In this document: positions 1 through 11,396 of the stretch, piece after piece | How the letters are laid out: each line of letters opens with the position of its first letter | Numbering within the stretch: the stretch's first letter is position 1 | NCBI GenBank assembly: GCA_010093485.1 | Contig: MU001505.1 | Span: forward strand, 1,081,375 to 1,145,374 | Length of the DNA stretch: 64,000 nt | Direction: 5' to 3' | Origin: Karstenula rhodostoma CBS 690.94 | Taxonomy: Eukaryota > Ascomycota > Dothideomycetes > Pleosporales > Didymosphaeriaceae | Program-made: the position numbers and the translations under genes | The notes under the pieces: model-generated | Seen by the model: only the letters and a program-made list of their open reading frames with translations | Databases searched by the model: none | Told to the model about the DNA's origin: nothing

Positions 1-1
1 T

Positions 2-391
2 CCAATCGGAGGAGGCAGTGCGACCAACCAGGCTGCCCAAGACTACAACGCACAGTGGGCCGCATACTACGCGCAACAAGGTCAGCAAGGACAGCCGGGA
101 CAGCAAGCCGAGGACCCATATGCAGCTTATGGTGGATACGAGGCGTACATGAAGATGTACTACGCGTACTATCAGCAGCAGCAGGCTCAAGCTGGAACCC
201 AGCAGTCACCTCCTCCAGGTACTGCGGCTGCTCCCCCGCCTCCACCTGGAGAGCCTGCTCCTCCTGGTGCTGCTCCCCCGCCGCCGCCTCCATCTGGCTC
301 GCCTCCTTCAGGCTACGGCGCGGTATGTATCCCAACTGCTTCTAATTGACCATGCTGATCGTGTTAGGTTCCGCCGCCTCCTGGTTTGTAA
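2..391 (+). CDS. KH-type RNA-binding protein, C-terminal fragment
   Basis: This is the last part of a gene whose 5' end lies outside the window. The frame opens at base 2 and encodes a Tyr/Gln/Gly-rich stretch (NAQWAAYYAQQG, DPYAAYGGYEAYMKM) followed by runs of proline. Such tails are typical of fungal FUSE-binding-protein-like KH-domain RNA-binding proteins, which act in nuclear pre-mRNA processing. A 45-nt intron fits at 323-367 (GTATGT...GTTAG). Splicing it gives a final VPPPPGL and a stop at 389-391. Without the splice the frame reads a few unrelated residues to a stop at 347-349. No KH domain is visible here, so the family call rests only on tail composition. A branchpoint-binding or other Pro-rich splicing protein is the main alternative. 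Confidence 0.6.
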
Positions 392-853
392 GCATGGGGG
401 TTGGGGATTCTTCACATCATTAGTGATTTTTCCACTTCATTCCTCATTAGGGCGGCATCATGTGGTTTTTTTTTCCTTGGTGTGAATCAAATGCAAGCAG
501 ATACCACCGTCGTGCGAGGCATGTATGCAGTTGCCGGCCTTGGCCCATCTCTTTGACGACAGCTGTTAGGATAGCAATGAATCAATCAAAGATCCAGTTG
601 AACTATACACTATGCTCAATTGTATGTAAACGGTGACGCACGGAAAACTCAGCATGCTTTTGCATAACAACCGTGGTTAAAGCTGTCCTAATTTACCCTG
701 CGCCCATTGGGATGCGTGAACCCTGATGACTCCTAGTCGCGCCTGATTGGCCAGAGCTACCCCAGAAAGACGCCGGGCCGACTTCGCAATCGTAAATTTC
801 GAGACAGACATTCGCCCTCCTCCGCCTCCACCGCGTTGTGCCAGACAAATACG
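392..853. other. Intergenic region between KH gene and aconitase
   Basis: This stretch would hold the 3' UTR of the upstream gene and the promoter of the aconitase gene. I see a T-rich tract near 468-477. The open frames are short and on the wrong strand, and I recognise nothing else. Confidence 0.5.
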
Positions 854-3654
854 ATGCGGTCGCCAGTGATGCGGTCCGTACAGGCTGCCAATTGCAGGGT
901 GAGTTTCCTCCTGACGCGCTGCAGCAACCCTTCCGTGTTTGCGCCTGTTTATCGAGCATGCGACACCGCTCTGGGAACATTGAGCGCTGACATCTCCAGT
1001 TACTGCTACAGACTTCCCTCCGAACCCCCCACCTCCCCTCGCGAAGATGTCTTGCGACCTCGCACAATGTTTCGCCGTCTCAGAAATTCGATATTGTGTC
1101 TCGCACGCCGCCGTACCAGAAGCTGCTCAGACGTCTTGAAGAAGTTCGCCGCGTGCTCGGTTCTACGAGACAATTGACCCTCGCCGAAAAGATCTTGTAC
1201 TCGCATCTTGCCAATCCCGAGGAGTCGCTGCTCTCCAACACCAACAATGGCAAGGACATCAGGGGAAAGGCGAACCTCAAGCTTAAGCCTGATCGCGTGG
1301 CCATGCAGGACGCCTCGGCGCAAATGGCACTGCTTCAATTCATGTCCTGCGGCCTTCCGAGCACGGCAGTTCCCGCCAGTATTCACTGCGATCACATGAT
1401 TGTTGGCGAGAAGGGCGCGGATACCGACCTACCCAACTCAATCGCAGGAAACAAGGAGGTCTTCGATTTCTTGGAGAGTGCGGCGAAGAAGTACGGCATT
1501 GAGTTCTGGCCACCTGGTGCGGGTATCATTCATCAGTCTGTGCTGGAGAACTATTCGGCTCCTGGTCTGATGATGCTCGGAACCGACAGCCACACACCGA
1601 ACGCAGGTGGTCTAGGTGCTATTGCGATTGGTGTTGGCGGTGCCGATGCGGTTGACGCTCTCGTGGACGCACCGTGGGAACTGAAAGCGCCCAAGGTCTT
1701 GGGTGTCAGGCTGGAAGGCGAATTGAGCGGATGGGCTTCGCCAAAGGACGTAATCTTGAAACTGGCGGGAGAGCTCACAGTCAGGGTATGTGAGATCTAA
1801 TCCTAAGAGAACATAATTAGCTAACGTGTATAGGGCGGAACCGGGTTCATCATCGAGTACTTTGGCCCTGGCGTTCAGACGCTCAGCTGCACAGGCATGG
1901 CGACGATCTGTACGCGAATCTTCTGATTTTACTGTTGCGACGAGCTGACATGATGTACAGGTAACATGGGCGCTGAAGTTGGCGCTACAACATCGCTGTT
2001 CCCCTTTTCTCCAGCCCACGTACCGTACCTCGAGGCCACACATCGCAAGGTTATTGCCGAGGAGGCTTCAAAAATTGCGAACTCGCCCATGCAACGGAAT
2101 CTCCTGCGCGCCGATTCTGAAGCCGAATACGACAAGGTCATCACTATCAATCTCTCGACCTTAGAACCCCATATCAATGGCCCTTTCACACCCGATCTTT
2201 CTACGCCTTTGTCTAAGTTCAAGTCGGTTGTCGAAGAAAAGAACTGGCCCAGAACATTCGGCGCTGGTCTCATCGGCAGTTGTACAAACAGCTCCTACCA
2301 GGACATGACACGTTCCGAGGAAATTGTCAAGCAAGCAGAAGCTGCTGGTCTCAAGCCGAAGGCAGAATTCTTCATCACTCCCGGTAGCGAGCAAATTAGG
2401 GCGACTCTGGATCGCGACAACACTCTCTCCACCTTTACGTCTGCTGGTGGCACCGTTCTTGCAAATGCATGCGGGTAAGTAAGCCATCAGGTACAGAGCG
2501 AATACGTCTTTTTTGCAGAAGAGCATCTACTCTCTTGCCCAGCTGAGACATACACGATGTATCTATCCATCCCGACCTGGCTCACACTGACTTTATGCCT
2601 TAGGCCGTGTATCGGACAGTGGAAGCGTAACGACGGCCCAGCTAAGGGCGAATCCAATGCTATCTTCACGTCTTACAACCGGAACTTCCCCGGTCGCAAT
2701 GACGGCAACCGAGGTACTATGAACTTCCTCGCCTCTCCCGAACTCATCACGGCGATGTCTTACTCTGGATCCACGACCTTCAACCCTATGACCGACAGCA
2801 TCCCTACGCCATCAGGAGAGGCCTTCAAGTTCTCACCACCAAGGGGCTCTGATCTTCCTTCTGCGGGTTTCGCGGACGGTAACCCTGAATTCTTCGCCAC
2901 ACCGGGGGTCCCTGACCCGAGTGTCGAGGTTGTTGTAGACCCCAACTCTACCCGTCTGGAACTCCTCGATCCCTTCCCCGCTTTTCCCAACTCGGAGCTA
3001 GAATCTCTCCGGGTCCTCTACAAGGTCAAGGGCCAGTGCACGACGGACACCATCTCCGCCGCAGGGCCGTGGCTCAAATACAAGGGCCACCTTACGAACA
3101 TCTCAGAGAACACACTTATTGGCGCTGTCAACGCAGAGACGGACGAAGTCAACGTCGCATACGATGTGGACGGGAAAAAGTCTGGCATCCCTGAACTTGC
3201 AAAAAGGTGGAAAGAGAACGGCCAGGAGTGGCTGGTCGTCGCGGAACACAACTACGGCGAAGGCTCCGCGCGTGAGCATGCGGCGCTGCAGCCGCGATTC
3301 CTTGGTGGTCGCGTCATTCTGACCAAGTCATTCGCACGTATCCACGAAACCAACTTGAAGAAGCAGGGCATCGTTCCCTTGACATTCGCGAACGAGGCGG
3401 ACTACGACCTCTTCGACTCGTGTGACGAGGTTGCGACGAGGGGATTGTTGGACGTGCTGAGGAGCGGAGGCAAAGGTGAGGTCGAATTGGTTCTCAAGAA
3501 GAAGGACGGAAGCGAAAAGGTCGTCAAGACCAAGCACACATTGAGCGAGGATCAATGCGGATTCGTATTGGCAGGGAGCGCATTGAATCTGTTAGCGAGA
3601 AGTGCTGCCGAACAGCGCGAAGAGGTTACGAGGGCGAACGAGTTGTCTGATTAG
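854..3654 (+). CDS. ACO2: Mitochondrial aconitate hydratase, Aco2 type (homocitrate dehydratase)
   Basis: Five exons (854-898, 1000-1785, 1834-1909, 1961-2474, 2604-3654) join in frame to 823 residues. The enzyme is a 4Fe-4S hydro-lyase. The cluster ligands are visible as Cys410 (GSCTNSS), Cys473 and Cys476 (ACGPC). [23 protein letters not shown] and [10 protein letters not shown] are conserved aconitase motifs. The N-terminus ([15 protein letters not shown] plus an Arg-rich, acid-free continuation) looks like a mitochondrial presequence. Residues such as [11 protein letters not shown] and [20 protein letters not shown] resemble the second fungal aconitase (yeast Aco2, Aspergillus AcoB) more than the main Krebs-cycle Aco1. 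The known role of that paralogue is homocitrate dehydration in lysine synthesis. The paralogue call is inference. The first intron could instead end at 1011, which also keeps frame. Confidence 0.93.
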
Positions 3655-4694
3655 GTTATGAAAGAGGAAATATGCAGGCGGGTGAAGCTGGCAATCCGGC
3701 GTTGTATATCTGGGAATGTAAAATGTACACTTCAACTTCCAACTCCCAACTTGCCCAAGCTTGGGCATTCAAGTGGAATGCGCCTGGGCTCTCATCCCTG
3801 CAACGCGGATCTGCAATGACGTCCGAAGGATTGTTCCTCAAGTAGACATGCAGAAAGAATATGCCTGCCTCGGCGTGTCGTCTGTCACGCAACCATGAAA
3901 AAAAAAATAGCGAACTTCACAAGCAGCTGTCGTCGGTTGCAAGCCATTGAGCCCAAAAATAACGCACTAACTCGGAAGCAATAGAAACCCCTCCGCTTCG
4001 CCGTCAATATCCCCTCAAACATGGACATCATCGCATGCAAATACCCGGAGAAGCAAGTTTATCACCGTGTACCGGTCACCCGCTTAGGCTGATCCATAGT
4101 CTTAGTACCAAGAACTGCGTAAGCCACACGCATCAGCCACGCAATCAAGAGCCACAGCTAAACCTAATAGGGAGATCATTCGGCAAACACGGAACCATCT
4201 TAGTCACGAGGTCTGCACGCAAAGGCCCTAGTGCGGCTGTTGGGGCAGCCTCGTCTCACTGTGAGGGTCGCACGGGCCAGTCGATTTACGGGGTGGACGT
4301 GAGAAAGTTGTGAGATTCGCGGAGCCGTGTCGTGTGGAGCCGTGTTGCCGAGAGAGGTGACAGAAGAGCGGCCGACGGGACAGGGTCCCGCATACTTTTG
4401 GGCGGACGGTGACCCACTTGGGACGGGTATGCGGTGATGATATCGCGGCGACAGCTTGGCTGGGTTGGAGGACGTGAACATATAAGACACGGGTATCCCG
4501 CGGGATGAGAGGATCTTGTATCGAGGAACTCTACTACTCGATCTGTCATATTATCGATACCATCACATTACATCACCACAACAGACTTCACATAGCATTG
4601 TGAAGACGACAAACAAACTCCCAACTTCTTCGTCTTCAACACTGCGACCTCATAGCAAAGGTCGCAACCAGCTCACGCCCCCAACCTAAGCCCG
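3655..4694. other. Intergenic region with promoter of the next gene
   Basis: About 1 kb separates the aconitase stop from the next start. It has an A-run at 3898-3906 and a TATA-like site near 4480. Small open frames on both strands show no family resemblance and are not called. Confidence 0.5.
4479..4487 (+). promoter_or_regulatory. TATA-like element of the small Ser-rich gene
   Basis: The sequence CATATAAGA lies about 210 bases upstream of the ATG at 4695. That fits a core promoter followed by a 5' UTR of ordinary length. It is a motif match only. Confidence 0.35.
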
Positions 4695-5225
4695 ATGAAA
4701 GACCACCACAACTACGCCGTCGACCCCCGCGACCTGACCAAACGTCTCAATCGCATCCAGAAGTCGCACTCCACGCCCAACAATGGAGACCGTACGTCCT
4801 CTCCCTTCCCATACCCACATGCACACCCACTCACTTTCTCCACAGGCATCTCCCGACTCCCCCGACTCCCCGGACGCGCAGAAGGAACCTCCTCCTCCAC
4901 TTCATCCCTCTCCCGCCTCCCCACCTTCCGCAAATCCGCAACCATGTCCACGACCTCCTCCTCCTCGACGCTGTTCTCAGCCATGCGCGCCTTCCCCTCT
5001 GCGCGCGAGACCAAGGCCAGCGCCGAGGTGCGCAGGGGCGACTTCTCCAAGCCGCGTGCTGGCAGCGCGAGGCGCAGATACAGCATCGGAAGTGAGGGCG
5101 CGAAGAGCGTGCCTGAGTTTCAGTACTATGGACGGCATGCGAATACGTGGTTGTTTAATGATTGGAGCTTTAGCGAGAGTGTTAGGAAGGGGTGGGGGAA
5201 GGTGTTTAAGGGGAGGGAGGAGTGA
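4695..5225 (+). CDS. Small Ser/Thr-rich hypothetical protein
   Basis: The ATG at 4695 opens MKDHHNYAVDPRDLTKRLNR. A 54-nt intron is likely at 4792-4845 (GTACGT...CCACAG, with CTCAC as branch site). It is a multiple of three without a stop, so the unspliced reading (176 aa) is also open. The spliced form has 158 residues. The middle is rich in Ser, Thr, Arg and Pro, with runs such as SSSTSS and TTSSSSTLF, and looks disordered. The C-terminus (YYGRHANTWLFNDWSFSES, then RKGWGKVFKG) is aromatic and basic and is probably the conserved part. I recognise no family. The TATA site upstream, the splice signals and the conserved-looking end support a real gene. Confidence 0.6.
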   Translation: MKDHHNYAVDPRDLTKRLNRIQKSHSTPNNGDRTSSPFPYPHAHPLTFSTGISRLPRLPGRAEGTSSSTSSLSRLPTFRKSATMSTTSSSSTLFSAMRAFPSARETKASAEVRRGDFSKPRAGSARRRYSIGSEGAKSVPEFQYYGRHANTWLFNDWSFSESVRKGWGKVFKGREE

Positions 5226-5445
5226 GGTGGTGGAGTGTGGGACAGAGGGGGTGGAAAGGTCATTCGCTTTGGAGGGTTCGTGGGTGTTTGCTGTGTTGCT
5301 TCGAGCGCATGGTTGTCGTTTGTTACAGGTATTATTCGCTCAGGTGAGCGTTGGAAAGCTAGCACTGCAATATCATCATCGTTTTCCATTTAGGTTCTCC
5401 TCTTACATGTCGGTGTATGCGTCGAATCTTGTATCGCTCTTCCAT

Positions 5446-6748
5446 TCACTCGTAATACTTGATCTTTACCCCCTTGACGATTTCAACGTCGATCTCCTCG
5501 TTATCGCCTTTGGCACTTCCCGTCCCTGCTCCTAGATTCTTGATGATCCTCTGCTTCACCCACTCTCCCGCTTTTACCGGCTTGCCATCCCCGTCTAGCA
5601 CTTGCGTACTGGCAAGTCCGAGACGTTGGAGGACAGGCGAGTCGGGTATAGGTACCAGATCGGTGGAGTCCTCGATGCGGACCATGTAAATGACGCCCAA
5701 GCGGTTGATGTGCGCCTGGTCGCGTGGAGGCGCAACAACACGGTGGATACTGGATTTGAGGTAGCCGTCTATCGAAGCGTTATTCCAAAAACACATCGAC
5801 TATAGCTTCACGGGAATGGCGTACTCGTCAGAAAGTGGAGAGCGTCAGCCAAATTGCACGTCAGCGCATCCGTCTGTGGCCGCACCCACTTCCACGTCCC
5901 ATCCTTGGCCAGGACCTGCAGTGCGGCCACAGGCTGGCGGAAGAGCAGCGTCAAGCTACCCATATCGGAATGTCTGTCGATGATATCAGAACGCCACACC
6001 GCATCGAAGTAAACTCCGTCACTCACCCCTTCAACCACACACCTCCCAGCTTCTTATTCTCTTCCTCGCTCCTCCGTAAATACTTCATGTACCTCAAATG
6101 ATCGCCACTTGACTCCTCATATCGATGCCTTTTCACGAACCACTCCTCATCCAACAGCTCCAATGAAATCGCAAAAATGACAAGCAGCTTCTTTACAATA
6201 CGCTCATGGACCTGCTTCGAGAACGCTTCGATAGTGCTCCAGTGTTCGCGTACCACTTCCGGTTGCGGACGACCAGCGTGCTCGGGGAGAAACTTGGGGA
6301 TATTATAGATTTCGAAGTTGTCCTTGACGCCAGGAATCAGGTCGCGCGTCCCAGGAGGCTTCCATCCGTTGTAATCGCCTGCTTCTAGCGCGGCACGATA
6401 GGGCTGCTTCTGGTCGGGTGAGAGAGAGAGAACGGATTTCGCGAGAGCGTATTGCGTGTCGATGTCTTCTCTGCTCAGACCGTGACCAGTGACGTAGAAA
6501 AATCCTGATTTGTGTCTTATTAGCATGGATGGTTAAGCTACTGGCTGGAGCGGTGAAAAATCGGTAAGTATGGACTACATACCAACTTCCTCAATAGCGC
6601 GCTGAAACTCCGCCGCCAACTCATATTTCCCTCCTTCGCGCTCAAACTTTGAAAGGTCGAGCGTGATGAGATCTGCCCAATCCAAGTTCTCAGCGGTTTC
6701 GGGCGCCTGTTCGTAGGGCAGCGTGACGGTTTCTGTGGTTGTAGCCAT
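5446..6748 (-). CDS. 2-oxoglutarate/Fe(II)-dependent oxygenase (isopenicillin N synthase-like fold)
   Basis: Four exons on the minus strand (6748-6583, 6504-6027, 5973-5825, 5768-5446) join to 371 residues, a normal length for this family. The N-terminal DIOX_N-like part includes EVGFFYVTGHGL. The iron site is His216-Ser-Asp218 (GHSDMGSLTLL) and His273 (SSIHRVVAPP). Arg287 lies where the co-substrate carboxylate is usually bound, although the usual RxS reads R-L-G. All three introns restore family motifs. Enzymes of this fold hydroxylate, desaturate or cyclise small molecules in the cytosol, and the substrate cannot be read from sequence. The gene is divergent from an MFS transporter across 475 bases, which suggests a shared promoter and a joint role in handling a metabolite. 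Confidence 0.9.
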
Positions 6749-7223
6749 GGTGCACCTTTGCGACTAGAGAGATAATTCAGCGGGTTGCGGAGATCAACTA
6801 CATATGCGAGTATATACTTGTACCACATAAAGTTCTGGCTTGAAAAGCGTCCCCGGTCGTTTCTAGCCGAGTTCCAAAACGTCGGCATCTGCCGAATGAA
6901 CACAATCGGCGCTTACAATGGCGCGATGGTATACCCACTTTATACTCTCCAATAATTACTCCTTTCGGTGGCAGCGTATATCCTAGCCTATGTGAGCCGC
7001 ACGTATCTCATGCGCTCGGATTTCCGCGCAGGCATAGCGGCCAAGAACAAGCATCAAGTACACGCTGGGCATCAACAATTAGCTAAACCCTCGGCGCATG
7101 AGTCGTGTTCTGATGTCGACATCCAAGCCGCTGGGATAGCCCTTATCTCGGTCTTGTATAAAGTTTCCTGGAGCGACGTGTGAGTTGTATTAGTAACTGC
7201 GCGTATCGCTTTCAGCTATAAGC
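6749..7223. promoter_or_regulatory. Divergent promoter region of oxygenase and MFS genes
   Basis: These 475 bases lie between the two divergent ATGs at 6748 (minus) and 7224 (plus). The region should carry regulatory sites for both. I see no clear palindromic operator. The ATG of the minus gene was chosen because it begins MATTTETVTLP and keeps the first exon in frame. Confidence 0.45.
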
Positions 7224-9009
7224 ATGAATGTGCAGCGAAACGGTTCGAAAGATGGCGCTGGGCTTGAGGGAGAGAAGGTCGGATGGGATACCACCATCTC
7301 TGCTCCGGCAGCAGAGCTGTTGGGAGACGAAGCCCAACCGATTGACCCCGAGGTCGAGAGGCGCGTTTTGAGAAAGATAGATTTGTTTCTCATGCCTGCA
7401 ATGGTTATAGGTAAGAGCTGTCTCTGGTGGCGTTGAAACCGTTCATGCTAATGCAGTGCGCAGGGTACGGGCTTGTATACTACGACAAGGTAAATAGCCA
7501 ACAACTTTAGCATGTCGAAGACGCGATTGACACAGTGGCATAGGCCATCCTAGGAAGCGCTGCGCTCTTTGGGATGACAGGAGATCTTCACCTATCCGTC
7601 GTGGACAAGACGACCACCCCGCCTACGACAGACACCACACGGTTGAGCTGGGCCACGTCGATCTTCTATTTTGGGCAGCTTATCGGATCGTATCCCATGA
7701 CATATCTGTTGCAACGGTTTAATACACGGTATATTTTAAGCCCGGCCGTCATGCTATGGGCTGTAATCTGTGCTTCTACTGCTGGCGTGGGCGACTGGAA
7801 AGGTCTCTTGGTGCAACGCTTCTTCCTGGGTCAGTCTCAAGCTCAAACTTTTCGACAATGCTGATATAGTATTAGGCATTACCGAATCCATCGTGCCTAC
7901 GGCGTTCATGATAACTGTCAGCGGATACTACACGCAGTCCGAGCAGGCCCTTCGCCAGACTTGGTGGTTTAGCGGTACAGGCTGGTTTACCATTATTGGA
8001 GGCGTGCTCAATTACGGTTTCGCGCAAATCACAGGCGGCGCTCTCGCACCATGGCAGTACATCTATGTACTGGCTGGCGGACTGACTTTTCTCTTTGGGT
8101 TGTGGTGCTTCGCGCTCCCTAACTCGGCGCTCGATGCCTGGTTCTTGACGCCCGAGGAACGCATCGTCGCAGTAGAACGATTGCGGGCCGGCCAAACTGG
8201 CGTCCGTAACCAGCAGATCAAATGGTACCAGATCAAGGAAGCGCTCTTGGATGTAAAGATTTGGCTCGTTGCATTGACCATGGCTTCTGCGTACGTACAA
8301 ATTTGTCGACCACTTCTTGTTACTAACATGCTGTAGATATACCGTCAACGGCGCAGTGTCTGGATTTGGCCCTCTGATCGTTGCAACGTTCGGTTATACG
8401 TCGTTACAATCCATTTTGTTCCAGTTCCCACTCGGAGCTGTATGCGCGGTCGGCATTCCGTTAACAGGGTGGCTCTGTTCACGATACCGCAACATCCGCA
8501 TCCCGCTTTTGCTTCTGTGCTGCCTGCCGGTCATTGCAGGATTCGTCATGATATGGAAGTCGGAGTGGGGTCACCGGCCTGTGGCTCCTGTGGCAGGATA
8601 CTCCATTGTTGGATTCTTCGGTCCTGTGGTAGGACTTACAGTTACGCTGGGGGCCGCAAACGTAGCTGGAGAGACAAAGAAGAGTTTCATGGCTTCCGCA
8701 GTGTTCGTTGCCTACTGCGTGGGCAACATTATCGGGCCGCAGTTGGTGAAGAGTCAGTCAAAAGCGAAGCACTACCCCGAGTTGTGGACTGGTCTTATTA
8801 TCTGGTGCGTTCCTCTTGCTGTTTTGCAACGTAGCTGACAAGTACTTAGTTATTGCATTACGATAGCATCTGCGTCCACTCTCTACTTCGTACTCCACCG
8901 TGAGAACAAGCGCAGAGCTGAGTTGGCACTGGATGATCGTGAGGGTGATCGTCTTGCATTCAAAGATTTGACGGACAAAGAGAACCTTCACTTTAGATAC
9001 GCTTTGTAG
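7224..9009 (+). CDS. MFS transporter, allantoate permease (Dal5) / anion:cation symporter family
   Basis: Six exons (7224-7410, 7464-7489, 7544-7829, 7876-8290, 8337-8804, 8850-9009) give 513 residues. All introns are 45-54 nt, and the fourth carries a textbook TACTAAC branch site. A cytosolic N-terminus ends in RKIDLFLMPAMVIGYGLVYYDK, the first membrane segment. DKAILGSAALFGM, SWATSIFYFGQLIGSYP and WWFSGTGWFTIIGG are typical of fungal allantoate/nicotinate/pantothenate-type permeases. About twelve hydrophobic segments can be counted, and the C-terminal tail is charged (ENKRRAELALDDREGD). The family imports organic anions at the plasma membrane, and the substrate is unknown here. It shares a promoter region with the 2OG oxygenase and lies next to an FMO relic. 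Confidence 0.92.
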
Positions 9010-9650
9010 GAGCAGTTTGAGAACGACGCAGGAGGCGTGAACAGGTTTTTTTGAGAATGATATCAGTGAATCCTTGCCCATTCTGCGGCTTCGCTTGTCG
9101 TTGATTTTATCAACCTGTAGTGCATTTTGAAGGAGTGGAATACGCACCCAAGAGACGGTATGATTATTGGAAAACCCGAAGATGTAACTGAGCGTGCTTT
9201 GACCAGATAGAGGCTGTCGTGGTCAATCTACCAAGTCCCTTGGCCACGGGTTCGGAACCAGCCCACAGAATTCCAATTTTGGAGAACTCATGTAATGACT
9301 CATGTTTCAGTGTTGCTGCAAGGATTGTCGGTCGAGTCAATATCGAGAAGGCCCTTTTCTCAATCCTTGGTGTAACTGACGCCATTCGACGAAGATGCGA
9401 CGAGCACGATATAATGGTATCGGATGTTATCTCCGGCCTAGAAAAGTGGTACGAGCACGATATAATGGTATCGGATGTTATCTCCGGCCTAGAAAAGTGG
9501 TACGAGAATATACGTCGGAGGAAAAACACGTGCATGGCATCGGCAAGTGGATCATGCCTGCGTCGGCAGTTGTGGAAGTGTGTCGCGCCGCAAGCGCATA
9601 CGCAGTATCCTTTACTGTGTCTTGCCTTTGCGTTGTCGTTACCAGTAGCC
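9010..9650. other. Region upstream of the FMO relic, with a tandem duplication
   Basis: This stretch holds the 3' end of the transporter gene and the presumed promoter of the FMO relic. An open frame in phase with the FMO starts at 9219. It shows no FMO homology and includes a repeated 51-base unit, so I treat it as non-coding. Confidence 0.4.
9402..9503. repeat. Perfect tandem duplication, 2 x 51 bp
   Basis: Bases 9402-9452 and 9453-9503 are identical. The unit begins GAGCACGATATAATGG and ends AAAAGTGGTAC. The identity implies a recent event. It sits about 150 bp upstream of the FMO start codon, so it may lie in its promoter. Confidence 0.9.
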
Positions 9651-11173
9651 ATGGCAGCAATCAGACGAAGAGTAGCTGTAATTGGAGCTGGCCCAGCTGG
9701 TGCGATTGCTACTAATGCACTGGCGAAAGAGCAAGCATTCGACACTATCCGCGTCTTTGAACGGCGACATGCAGCGGGCGGCACAGTAATGCGTTCATGG
9801 CCTAGCACCGGTATCCATGTCTAATAAAGCTTCAGGACATTGACGCGAGAGCATGACCCTTGGATTCCGTCGCTTCGGGCGCTGCTGGACGGGGAAGCTG
9901 ACAGACCGGTACCAGTACCGCCTCGATTGCCTTATGACACCCCAGAAGATGAGAATATCAGATCGTTGAACCTTCGGTATTCGGATACCGGCGCTCATAT
10001 ACATCTGCACAGCGATCTACCGCCTGAAATCATGCGCTTCTCGAACGAACCTATTTCAAAGGTACTTTCTGAGCGAACCTTGGCCAAGTTCGGAAAAGAT
10101 GCACCGTTCCGTCACAGAGGTGTTATGCAGGCCTGGGTCCAGGGAGTGTTCAACAACAGTGGCTCGGAAGACCTCATTGAGTTTGACACCTGCGTTGAGC
10201 GAGTAGAGCAACGAGATGTTAAAATAGGTCCTAACTTTAAGAAAAGCTTCGCCCGGATCAAACAATGGCCCATGGTGGCAAGAATGCTTTGACGCCGTTG
10301 TGGTAGCTACGGGGCACTATAATGTTCTAGCTGTGCCGAAAATTCCTGGACTGGCTGAATTCGACGAGAAGTTCCCGGGAAGAATACAACACAGCAGACA
10401 TTACCAGACAGCGGAAGCCTACCGAAACAAGGTGAGAAAAGACTACAGACGAACCCCAGGGATCCGATCTAACCTGAGCAGCGTGTAGTTGTAGTGGGAG
10501 GTTTTGTTTCAGCTTTCGATACGCTACACGATGTCCGGGCGGTATCGAAGCTGCCCGTGACATCGTCGTTACGAAGGCCTTCGCCAATCTTCGGATCAGC
10601 GCCTTTCACGCATCCTGATATATTGAATCGCCCAACAATAGCTGCGCTTGATGCGGACAGTGGCCGGGTCATATTTGCGGATGGCACGCATGCTGACGAC
10701 GTTGACCGCATCATCTTCGCTACAGGATATGAGTTCAGCTTCCCATTCTTGCAAGTCATAGGATCTCAAAACGGACGCATACCTAGCTTGTACCAGCACG
10801 TGTTCAAGGCCAACGATCCAAGCTTAGCTTTCATCGCGATGGTGACCGGCAGTTTCGGTTTGCGCATCTTTGAGTGGCAAGCAGTTGCAACGCCCCGAGC
10901 TTTTGCAGGTAGAGCATCATTGCCATCGTATGCGGAGATGAAGGTGTGGGAGCAGGAACGAATAGCCGAGCGTGGAGATGGCGTGGCATTTTGGGTGCTC
11001 ATGCCGGACTTCGAGCGCTACTTTGAAGATCTACGCGCCATTGCGGGTGACCCAGCACCAGGGACAACTGGCCGCGTTCTGCTTCCGTATGATAACGTGT
11101 GGGGCGAGGCATTCTGGCGATTCGTGAATTGTGGAGGAAGGATGCGGCAGACGTGGTCGCTTCTCTGCCTTAG
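9651..11173 (+). pseudogene. Flavin-containing monooxygenase relic
   Basis: The ATG at 9651 opens a standard FMO start with the FAD site VAVIGAGPAGAIA and FERRHAAGGT. Family resemblance continues to the end: FRHRGVMQAW, VVVATGHYN, IPGLAEF and FATGYEFSFPFL. One normal intron fits at 10432-10481. Several breaks are visible. After GGT there are two in-frame TAA codons (9822-9827), which only an intron with a weak acceptor (9786-9851) would avoid. An extra base around the A-run at 10221-10224 shifts the frame, and a TAG (10225-10227) stands where Trp is usual. The NADPH-site GGxVSAFD has Phe for Ser. The frame is lost again near 11127-11131, where a one-base loss hides the normal ending and stop at 11171. 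I infer an inactive gene of the neighbouring metabolic block. Sequencing error is the alternative for single indels. Confidence 0.8.
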
Positions 11174-11326
11174 TCATCAAATCTCACCTGTGTGATGTCG
11201 GCATCTTTTGTCGCATCACGCAATGAGGCTTGTTCGCATCGAACACCCCCACAACTTGGCTGTAAACGCGAGTCGTGTCTTTGAATACAATCCGGCATCG
11301 GGAGAATTGCCCTATCGCTCGCTGGC

Positions 11327-11333
11327 TATATAT
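11327..11333 (+). promoter_or_regulatory. TATA box of the HCCA isomerase-like gene
   Basis: TATATAT stands about 65 bases upstream of the ATG at 11397, a good distance for a short-leader fungal gene. Confidence 0.5.
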
Positions 11334-11396
11334 GCGTCTTCGCACCTTACTCGCAGATACAGTTATCCCGCTTTCGTCTCATTGTAGGCACTCACC

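Noticed and set aside
693..1395. Minus-strand frames over the aconitase 5' end
   Set aside because: They are shadows of the aconitase coding exons.
9219..9650. N-terminal extension of the FMO
   Set aside because: It is in frame but without FMO similarity and includes the 51-bp duplication; the family N-terminus begins at 9651.
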